Origin: Flavobacteria bacterium MS024-3C
Lineage (GTDB): Bacteria; Bacteroidota; Bacteroidia; Flavobacteriales; Flavobacteriaceae
Direction: 5' to 3'
DNA length: 64,000 nt
Assembly: GCA_000173115.1 (NCBI GenBank)
Contig: ABVW01000007.1
Coordinates: 1-64,000 of the forward strand
Shown one piece after another: positions 1 through 11,500 of the stretch (positions are counted from its first letter, which is position 1; each line of letters starts with the position of its first letter). The notes under the pieces were generated by a model that saw nothing but the letters and a program-made list of their open reading frames with translations, searched no databases and had not been told where the DNA came from. The position numbers and the translations under genes are program-made.

Positions 1-2526
1 CGCTAGTTTAGGCACAGATGTGATCAGTTACACTTGGCAGAAATCTATTAATGCAGGAGGTAATTGGACGACTGTATCTGGTCAGACGAGCACTACGATA
101 GCGGTAGGTACGCTTACCCAGACGAGTTTGTTTAGAAGGGTAGCTTTAGGAACCACATGTACGGTAACTGCTACTACAAGCGCAGTACAAATCACAGTTG
201 TTCCCGAGGTATTAGGAGGAACGGCTTCAGGCGATCAGACTTTGTGTGTAGGCGCTACACCTGTACCCTTAAGTGTTACAGGCGCTAGTACATCAGGAGG
301 TGATATTACCTATAGGTGGCAGTCTTCTGCGACCAATGTTTCTGCTGCATTTACCAATGCCACAACAGGAACAGGAACCAATACAGTTACCTATATTCCA
401 AGCACCACTGCCACGGGCACGGTATATTACCGTCGCGTGACTAATATTACAGCAGGAGGAGAGACTTGTTTTGCTGCGAGTAGTGTGGTGAGTGTTACGG
501 TAACGGATGTATTGGGTGGTGTACAGGCAACGCCAAGTCAGACGGTATGCTCAGGATCGCCCGTAGCGGACTTAACGATCAGTGGTGGTAGCGGTTTAGC
601 AGGCGAAGTATATCAGTGGCAAATGTCACGTACAGATACAGCTTCTAGTAGCTTCGCTAATTTATCAGGATTTACAGGCGCTGTTTACACGCCATCTAAT
701 ACGCAGACAGGGACTACTTATTATAGAAGAATTACCAGTGTCACGGGTTCTAGTTGTGTGGCTTATTCAGACGCAGCAACGGTGATTATAGTAGATTTTA
801 CACCAGGTATTATAACCTCTAATGAGACACTGTGTTACAATGGTAATGCTTCCAGTATAACGGCATCTACTCCAGCAGTTGTGATTGGCGGCACGGAGGC
901 CATAAGTTATACCTGGCAACAAAAGATTGGCGCAGGTGCATGGAGTACCGCAGTAGGGACTTCCAATGGCAGCACTTATAATCCAGGCACTTTAACCCAG
1001 ACCACAAAATACAGAAGGGTAGTAAGCATAGCGAGCTGCACGGCTACCCAGACCACCAATGAAATAACCAAGACGGTATTGGCTGAATTGGTAGCAGGTA
1101 CGGCAGACACGGCAACGCAGACCCTTTGCTTAGACAGTACAAGGCCCACATTAAATATTACAGGAAGCTCAGGAGGCACTACTTATCAGTGGCAGTCTTC
1201 TAGCACGAGTGGCACAGACTTCACGAATATATCCGGTGCAACAAACAGCAGCTACCAAGCACCAACTGACGTAGCGGGCACTACCTACTATAGAAGACTT
1301 ATTACCCAAAGCCAAGGTGGCAAGAATTGTAACGCAACGAGCACTGAATTTGAGGTAATTGTAGCTGCCATAAATGCGGGAAGCATTAGTGGCGCTGCTA
1401 CGGTTTGTTACAACGGAGACGGAGGTACCATAGGCTCTACATTAGACGCTAGTTTAGGCACAGATGTGATCAGTTACACTTGGCAGAAATCTATTAATGC
1501 AGGAGGTGATTGGATGGTTGTATCTGGTCAGACGAGCACTACGATAGCGGTAGGTACGCTTACCCAGACGAGTTTGTTTAGAAGGGTAGCTTTAGGAACC
1601 ACATGTACGGTAACTGCTACTACAAGCGCAGTACAAATCACAGTTGTTCCCGAGGTATTAGGAGGAACGGCTTCAGGCGATCAGACTTTGTGTGTAGGCG
1701 CTACACCTGTACCCTTAAGTGTTACAGGCGCTAGTACATCAGGAGGTGATATTACCTATAGGTGGCAGTCTTCTGCGACCAATGTTTCTGCTGCATTTAC
1801 CAATGCCACAACAGGAACAGGAACCAATACAGTTACCTATATTCCAAGCACCACTGCCACGGGCACGGTATATTACCGTCGCGTGACTAATATTACAGCA
1901 GGAGGAGAGACTTGTTTTGCTGCGAGTAGTGTGGTGAGTGTTACGGTAACGGATGTATTGGGTGGTGTACAGGCAACGCCAAGTCAGACGGTATGCTCAG
2001 GATCGCCCGTAGCGGACTTAACGATCAGTGGTGGTAGCGGTTTAGCAGGCGAAGTATATCAGTGGCAAATGTCACGTACAGATACAGCTTCTAATAGCTT
2101 CACTAATTTATCAGGATTTACAGGCGCTGTTTACACGCCATCTAATACGCAGACAGGGACTACTTATTATAGAAGAATTACCAGTGTCACGGGTTCTAGT
2201 TGTGTGGCTTATTCAGACGCAGCAACGGTGATTGTAGTAGACTTCACCCCAGGTGTTATAACCTCTAATGAGACACTGTGTTATGGAGGAACGGCTTCCA
2301 GTATAACGGCAGCTACTCCAGCAGCTGTGATTGGAGGCGCGGAGGCCATAAGTTATACCTGGCAACAACAAATAGGGGGCGGGGCATGGAGTACCGCAGT
2401 AGGGACTTCCAATGGCAGCAATTATAGTCCAGGCACATTAACCCAGACCACAAAATATAGAAGGATAGTAAGCATAGGGAGTTGTACAGCTACAAAGACT
2501 ACCAATGAGATTACCAAGACTATTTT
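1..2526 (+). repeat. Long in-frame tandem duplication in the adhesin, period 1,446 bp
   Basis: Bases 1-1080 match 1447-2526 at a constant offset of 1,446 bp (482 codons). The first ~790 bases of each copy are almost identical, with only a few substitutions, for example near 66-77 versus 1512-1523 and near 652-658 versus 2098-2104. The rest is more diverged but collinear. The window opens inside the array, so further copies may lie upstream. Such identity suggests recent duplication or gene conversion and is a place where an assembly can collapse. Confidence 0.9.
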
Positions 2527-5500
2527 AGATGAAGTAGATGGAGGAACCTTCAATTCTGCAGTACAGATTGTGTGTCAGGGTGAAGTTCCAACAGCGTTAA
2601 CCATAACTTCTACCACTAATGCAGAATCTTTTTCAATAACACCTCAATATAGTTGGCAGCAATCACCAGACTTCAATTTAGCCAATTTTACCGAAATTGG
2701 AGGTACAGCTGCAGCTAACGAAACTTACATCCCTATCACTACAGTAACAGGTACTACTTACTTCAGAAGGTCCACAAAATTGACTTTAAATGACCAGACT
2801 TGTATTCAATACAGTGACATTCAGCTTTTCACGGTCATAGGGCTAGATCCAGGAGACATTAACGGAGGTCAGGACCTTTGCTACGGAGAACCCTTAGGGA
2901 ATATTACCCCAATAGGTAATTTGAGAAGTGCTCTAGTTACGCCAAGTACTGCAGGAGAAACCATCACCTATGTATTCCAACAATCTACAGATGCAGGAAG
3001 CAACTGGTCTCAAATACAGACAGGGGTAAATCCTTCCTATTCCTCCGCCACTACGCTTACTCAAACCACTTGGTTTAGGAGGTTGGCCAGTACGCCAAAC
3101 TGCAGCAATACAGTAACTTCTTCTGTAGTAATTAAAAATGTGACCTCTGAACTTATTGGCGGAACCATTACGGCAGACCAAACCATCTGTGTAGGAGAAA
3201 CCCCTACTACACTAACCGTTACTACTGCCACCAATTCTGATACAGTTTCAGGAACACTCAGCTATAAATGGCAGTCTTCTAGAACAAATATTCCTGCTAA
3301 TTTCCAAGATCTTGCTGACGACTTTAGCGATTCAGAAACTTATGTGCCAGCGAATTCAGCCACTGCCACAGGAACTACCTACTACAGAAGAAAAATAAGC
3401 ATAGCAGGGTCTAGCTGTGAGGTTTTTAGCGCAGTGTCTGCCGTAACCGTGGTTGGTATTACTGCCGGAACTATTACTGGTACGCAAACCATTTGTTATC
3501 AAGAACCAGTTACTATAGGAAGTGCTCTAGGAGCTAGTACCAGCGGAGGGGTGGCAGAGACCCTCACTTATACTTGGCAACAGCAAATTAATGGGGGTGC
3601 TTGGAATAATGTAAACGGTGCTGGAAATAATCCTACACTAGCTTTTGCCGCTGGGGTTTTAACACAAACGACCAGCTATAAACGCGTTGCCTTAAGTACT
3701 GCATGCGCGACTAATTCTGCCACCACCAACATTATAGAGATTACGGTACTACCAGAAATTATAGGGGGAACAGTTCGTCTCACCAATCCGGCAGACCCTA
3801 CCACCATTTGTGCTGGTGTAAACCCAGGCGTGTTAATCGTTATTAATGGGACCAATACTAGCACGGCTAATTTAAGATTTCAGTGGTATAAAAAAACTTC
3901 TGCTGGAGACGCCTATGCAACCATTACAGGAGCTGTTTCAGATAATTATGATCCTGGGACCCTCACTCAAACCACTTACTTTAAGAGGGCTGCGTATTTT
4001 GACGAAAATACTAGCTGTAGCATAGATTCCAACGAGCTCCTTATTTCAGTAGCCATAGTAAATGCGGGAACCATTACAGGAACTCAGGTTATTTGTGAAT
4101 CCGACACAAACATTGCACTTGGCAGTGTTACTGGAGCGAGCGTTAGCGAGCCTTTTACTTACACTTGGGAAAGAACAGGTGCAACCGGTTTAGTTAGAGA
4201 CATATGGTCCAACATAGCAGATGCTACAAGCGCTAGTTACACCATTCCCTCAGCGCCCGCTAGTAATACAGTATATTATAGAAGGGCTACTAATGTAACA
4301 GGACAAAATTGTCCAGGGTACTCCAATATAGTGACCATAAGGATTAACAGATTTGAAGGGAGTTCCGGTATTACATTTGATGGCATTAATAACAATATTC
4401 AAATTTGTGGAAGCGCTACTATTCCCTCTATAGGCGGCAATGGTGCATACCAAGCAACAGGGGTTATTACTTACAAATGGGAGATTTCACAAGATAATAC
4501 CTCTAACTATGTAGTGATTGCTGGACAAACGAGCTCAGTTTTAAGTGCAGCAGCTATAGCTGACCAAGTAGCGAGTATGGGGGGAGCTCAGAAAGATTAT
4601 TTCTTTAGAAGAACTACGATCTCTACTTTAGACGGAAAAGTGTGTGAAGTAGTAAATTTAGCAAGTGCTCTTTACGGGCCTGAGAATCTTAGTGTTAATC
4701 CGGGCACGGTAAATATCAATTTATCTGCTGGTCAAAATAACCTAACGGAGCAAGTGATATGTATTGGTGGTACACCGGCTTTCTTCTCTGGAAACACCGC
4801 TACTGCATCTATCACCAATGTAGTTCCATCGGCATCTGTAACTGTCACTTATCAATGGTACAAGTCAACAAATAATTATAATTACGCTCTAATTGATGGA
4901 GCGACTGATGAATCATATCAATCTGGCGCTCTAAACCAAACGACATACTTTAGGCGAGGGGTCCTACCGGATTATCCTAATACAAGCTGCATGTATTGGT
5001 CTAGTAATACGTTACAAGTTATTGTTGCAAGGGATTATAGCGTTAAAAGTAATAGCAATCAAACCATTGTTTGTGCAGGAGATGATCTGGGTAGGTTGGT
5101 CACAGTAGGAAACATACCCGCCACGGAAAGAGACGCCATGAATTTTAAATGGTACAAAAAAGCGCAGTCAGAAGATTCCTTTAGTCTTATAGATGGTCAA
5201 ACGGCAGAAACTTTGGCGCCAGAGCCTATTACAGAGACCACCACTTTTAGAAGAGAAATTACAGTCATCATTTCTGGAACAGATACTTGTAGTGAGGGTC
5301 CTTTTACGGCTGATTATACCATTACAGTTAACCATGCAGACCCGGGAGAAATTATTTACAATGGTACTTTAAGGGCAGGTACCACAGATATTATTGATGT
5401 GTGTTACGGTGCTGATCATGCAGGTTTTAATTCCAACGGGGCTAAAGACTGGGACGTATTTGGGGAACCCGTATTTGAGTGGTATACTTCTTCAGATGGC

Positions 5501-8500
5501 GTAGACTATAGTTCTGTCAATGTACTTACAGAGACTTACCCCGCCAGCACCATCACCCAAACTATTTGGATTAAGCGTCGCATTAGTTCGGTATATACGT
5601 ACACGATAGATACCAATGTAGTGACCAGTACTTGTACAGGCGTGAGTACAGAAACCTCTTTCACCAATATATTTAAAATTAATGTACTGCCAAGGGTAGA
5701 AAAGCCAACGCTTACCGCTACTGTAAATGCACAAATTTGTGCCACCAACCTAAGTCCAGGGTCTATTACCATTTCTAATATGTACAGCCCAACTTCGGAT
5801 GGGGTGGTTTACGAATGGTATACGTCTAAAAACAAAACCACTTGGGAAAGTGTAAAAGACCCCTTAGATATAACCAAAATTTATGGTGGCGAGACCCTTA
5901 TATTACCACAACTCTTTGAAAACACGTATTACGAGGTTAGAAGCTATGTGCTTTCAGACACCTTATGTAGAGACGTGAGTGATATTTTTGAAGTTAATGT
6001 GATTAATATCACCCCAGGAGAAATAGCGTTCACCACACCAACAACCCAAGAAAATTACTATCAAATCTGTGACGACGCTACCCCTGTTTTAACCATTACG
6101 GCAAAGTCTGGATTTAACCACAGTGTGTATCCTAACACCAGTACATTTACGGTTACTTGGCAGTCCAAACCAAAAGATGGGGTGTCTGGCTATACAGACA
6201 TTACCTTTAACGACCAGCTTTCTAGTCCAACTTTTGCGACCCTCACCGCTAGAAACATGACGGAGTCTATCTATATAAGAAAGAAAATAGCGGTGTTAAA
6301 CGACGCTGGGGACATAGCATGTGAGGAATTCACCAATGGGGTGCTCATAGACTATATGCCCGAGCCTGTAGTTAATATTCCAGATCCTAGCATATTTGTA
6401 ACAGACTCTAGCTGTTTTGACGGAACAGACGGATCCATCACTATTAACCCCACATCTATTACTGGTGGCACCCCAACCGACAGGGCGCAAAGTGTAAGAA
6501 TCACACTTTCAGGAAGCTATAGCACAACAGCTACTTTTAGAACAACCATAGAAGGAAATACTTACGACTTTACCGCTACAGCAAGCAATACCTCAATCAA
6601 TAGTATTACCGCGAGTATTACAGCGGTGCTCACTAGTGCGCTTTCCAGTACTTTAGACATTACAAGCCTCAATAATTTAATTACCCTAACAGCAAAAGAC
6701 GCCACACAAGATTTTAGTATTCAAACAGCTATCATCAATAATACCGAAAGTATCTTTACGCTTGAATATTTAGATACCCAAGCCCTGGCTAATAGTTATA
6801 GTTGGAGAAAATTACAAGGAGATAGTGGTGTTCTTACAGATACTTCTTTTGCAGATCCTGGCACTTTAGATCTGACCGGTTTGGCCGCAGGCCGATACGA
6901 ATTAACCGTCACCAACAACCTTGACTGTACCGCTGTGACGGTGAGCCCAACCTTTAATCTCGTCAATCCAAATCCCATTGAGGCAGGAACTTTAACCAGC
7001 AGCCTTGGTGCCTTGGTTTGTGAGGGTGCCATTCCACTCTTGAGTGTACCCGGTTTAACCCTGCCACCTAACCCTATTTATATATGGGAGCAATCTCTCA
7101 ATGGAACAAACTGGACGGTGATTAAAAACGGCGCAGCTACAGTTACTACCGCGACTTACTCTGTGTCTACAACTATTACCCAAACTACTTATTTTAAAAG
7201 GGGAATTAATAGTAACCTCTCTGCCGGAGTAAATTGTGCTGCAGAATACTCCTATACAGACGCCCTTAAAATTGAAGTTAATCTAGCCACTCCTGGTACC
7301 ATTCAATACGCTGGGAATAGCGACAGTGGGATCATTGAGGTATGTTACAATAATGCTCCACTTGAGTTCTCCACTGGATCTACCCCTTATACGGTGAGTG
7401 GTGCCGCTAGCTTTGAGTGGTATCAAAGTATAGACAGCGGGAACACTTGGGCTTTAATTCCTGGCGCTAGTGCCCAAGCCTACACCCCCCCTGCCCTCAC
7501 CCAAACTACCCAGTTTAGAAGAAAAGTACTCTCCAATATATTGGTGGGAACGGTTACCTTAACCTGTGATGACTCTGATGAGGAAGACAATTTCTCTAAT
7601 AGCTTCACAGTAGAAGTAAAAGAAGATATACCAACACCTGCAATAGTAAGTACTGTAAATACTGTTTGTGCTTCAGATCCAAGTAGGGGGGTATTGAGTA
7701 TAAACAATTCTCTTGCCTTAGATGCTATAAGTGATATTGAAAAAGAGTGGCAAACCTCTACAGATCTCAGTGTTTGGACAACAATAACAGATTCTAATGG
7801 AAATCTAGAAAGCGGAAACACTTACAGGTTACCTACTCTATCCAATAAAACATATTTTAGAGTAGTGGTCCGTTTAACAGCTACTGGAGCAAATTCTGCT
7901 ACTTGTACTATAGAGAGCAGTCCTATTACTGTTAATGTTATAGATGTCAACCCTGGAGCTATTTCTTTTTTAGATACTCCAGTGTTAGAGAATGTTTACA
8001 ATACTTGTACGAGTTTAGCTAATCCTATTACAATTGGCCCTAATGGCGCCGGAAATCAAGCTTCTGTGCCTGATTACGAAACAACATATCAATCTTTTTG
8101 GGAGACCAAAGACACTAGTGGTGCCGGCGTTTGGAGCCCACTAGCGCTCTCAGGAAACTTCTCTGGAACGGATAGGGATAGAACCCTGACCATTTCAAAT
8201 TCTCTCGCTGCATCTATCTATGTCAGAAGGGGAATTAGACAAGAAGTAGGCACTGGTTCAGGTATATTTTGTACTGAATACTCTAATGTGTTGCTTTTGA
8301 ATCTATTAGATGCCCCAGTGGTAACTATTCCAGATCAAGCGGCACTGATCACCGTACCGAGCTGTCCCGGTGGGTCAGATGGAGCAATTACGATTAGCCC
8401 AACTGCCATAACAGGAGGGTCACAAACCGCTCAGGCCCAAAAAGTGAATTTAGAACTTTCAGGAACCTACACCCAATCTGGCATTTATACGCCAACAGGG

Positions 8501-11500
8501 CGCTATGAAGTTACGATTAACAGCACTACGTATTCTTACACAGCCACCGCTTCCAACACTACTTTAGAAAGTCTAACGGCTAGTATTACTGCGGCCATAG
8601 ATTCAGGACCTTTAGTGGCTGTATCTAGCTCAGGTAAAATCATTACCCTCACGGCGAGCAATACGGCAGAGCCTTTTACGGTTTCTACTAATATTACCAA
8701 CTTAGGGACATCGACCCGTTTTAGGGTAGAATATTTAGATCCAGCGCTTTCAGCTAATACGTACAAATGGGAAAAATTATTAGGCGCTATAGGAACTAAT
8801 GTAGACAATACCGTGACCCTTTCCAGTACTCTGAGTCTTACAGGTCTAAATGCAGGAAGGTACAGGCTTACCGTTACCAATACTACTACTTGCGCTAGTA
8901 CAGAAGCCCCTATATTTTCCATAGAGGATAAAACTATTGTTTCCGGAACTATCACGGCCAATACAGGAAATGTACTGTGTACTGACCATAGTGGATTTAC
9001 CCTAACAGTTACTGGAGACAGCAGTAATATTGGCGAGAGCTATTTATGGCAGCAGTCTAGTGATGGCATTAGTGGTTGGACAAATGTGCTCTCTGGAACA
9101 TCTAGTATCACTACTGCTAACGCAACCATTGGCTTACTCACGGACACTACCTTCTACAGAAGAGGGGTGCGTATTGAAAATGGAGGAGTGCCTTGTACGG
9201 AAACCTATAGTTATACTTCAGCTTACGAGATGATTATTAATAAATCTACACCGGGGGCTGTTGCTACAGAGGAACTGTTGGTTTGCGCAGGATCAGTGCC
9301 GAGTATTCCAATCAGTGAATCTGCTACAGCAACAAACAACGCTAGGGGTGTTATTACTTATTTTTGGGAATCTAAGGCAGACAACGGATCTTCTACTTGG
9401 ACCACTGTAACTGGGGCATCAGCTTCCAGCCTAAATTTTACCACACCTATTAATTTAACTACGGCCTTTAGAAGAGTGGTAGTAAATACCATAAATGGGG
9501 TGGCTTGCAATTCCATTGCATCTAATGTAGTTACTATTACTACTGTAACCCCAACTATAATAGACAACGCTATCATAAGTACGTCTAGAATACTTAATGT
9601 TAGTTGTAATGGACTCTCAGACGGTTCTATTAATGTGGCCTTAACAGATTTTACTACAGACCATCCAAACCCTTCTTTTGAGTGGACCAAAGTTGGAGAC
9701 CCTACCTTTAGCCTTACTACTATGTCTGCTTCAGCCTTGGGAGCTGGTACTTACAACCTCACCATTAGCACTTACACCAACACCATTGCCGGGGCAAGTG
9801 TTCCTGTTTGCCAGGCGGTATCTGATAATTTCGTGATTACGGAGCCAGCTGCATTATCACTTACAGTGAGTGCTACCTGCGAAGGAAATATAGTAGCTAC
9901 AGGAGCTGGAGGCCTTGAAAATTACATCTATACTTTAACGGCGACAAACCAAGCCCCTATATCTGTTGCAGTGATTGACGGAAGCCCACATACTTTCTTA
10001 AACCTTATTAAAGGTGCAACCTATACGGTGACTTTGGCAGAAAACGGTACCCGTGTGTGTGGTCCTATTTCTGAGGCGGTTACTATGCCCAAAGATTTAG
10101 TAATCGATAATTCTAAAATAACTGTCGAGGATGCGACGTGTTTTGGTGTAAATGACGGTAAAATTTCTATCATAGAACCATTTGTTTCAGGAAGTAGCGG
10201 TGCTCTGAAATATCAATGGTCAGGACCAGCAGGCGCTTCTTATTTCACTAGAGATATTTCAAATCTATCTCCAGGGAAATACACTTTAACAGTAACAGAC
10301 GCATTAGGCTGCTTTGTGATTTATGAAACAACAGTTGGATCAAAGTCTGCTCTTTCTATTTCAAATGAAATTGTGACAAATGAAGTTTTATCGTGTAACG
10401 GTGCAACTGATGCATCAATAGATATTGAAGTAACTGCAGATCCAAACAGCACTTATCAAATAAAATGGACAAATGCAATAAATGGCACTGAAATACCAGG
10501 CTCCTTAAACAGCACCAGTATTAGCGCCTTGGGTGCAGGTTCATATAATGTCACTGTCTCAACAAGTGGAAGTTGTGAAATTTCTAAAACATTTATTATT
10601 TCAGAGCCTGCCATATTAGAAAGTTCATTAATTTCTTCTGAAAGCCCAAAATGCTTTTCAGAAAATGGAGGGTCTGTTACTATTAAAGTTTCTGGAGGAA
10701 CTGCTCCTTACAAATACTCAATTGATGGAGGTGGTATTGTCAGTTTTGGGACAGCTAGCGATACTAGTCTTACCCATACTATTAGTAATATAGGGTCTGG
10801 AGCTCACGTTATAGTTGTAACAGATTCAAATTCTTGTTCAGCTAATACTCCAGTAAATTTCTCTATTTCAATTCCAGAGGCGCTAGAGGTAAGTAATGAT
10901 GGGAGTTCTCAGATTACACCAGTAGGCTGTAATACTTTTGGAAGTATTGGGGTAAGTGTAATAGGCGGAACAGCTCCTTATTTTTATTCTTTTACAGGAC
11001 CTTTAGGATCTGGATACAGCAGCACAAGTACCACTTTGGCAACAGTTTCTGATATAAGTATTGCAGGAAACTATACTATAGTTGTTACAGATAAAAATCA
11101 ATGTAGTCAAACTATTAATGTTACAGTCCCCGATACCTCTGCTCCATTTACGGTTACTGGGGTAGTAAATAGTCCACAATGTGTTAGTGATGAAAGTAAA
11201 GATTCTAGTATTGCACTTACTCTTTCAGATAACATTGTTACTCCTTATATAATAAGTTGGGATAAATGGGATTTAAAAACAATAACTTCAACTATTTATG
11301 AATGGGTGCCAATACCTGGTAGTAGCAACAAAAAAAGCCTTATTAATTTAGGTTACGGAGAATATCGCTCAACAGTTCAGGATGCAAGTTTAACTGGTTG
11401 TAATTCGGTAGTAAACAGATTTACTATTGCAAAATCTACCTTGTCAATTTTTGATCAATCAGTTGTCAAACCTAGCTGTGAAAATACAGATGGCAAGTAT

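Noticed and set aside
8536-8961. A 141-codon minus-strand open frame inside the adhesin
   Set aside because: It is a shadow of the repetitive coding strand; no family features, no start context, and its composition follows the complementary repeats.
1-10000. Repetitive DNA as a CRISPR array
   Set aside because: Repeats are long, in-frame and coding, with no short direct repeats separated by unique spacers and no cas genes.
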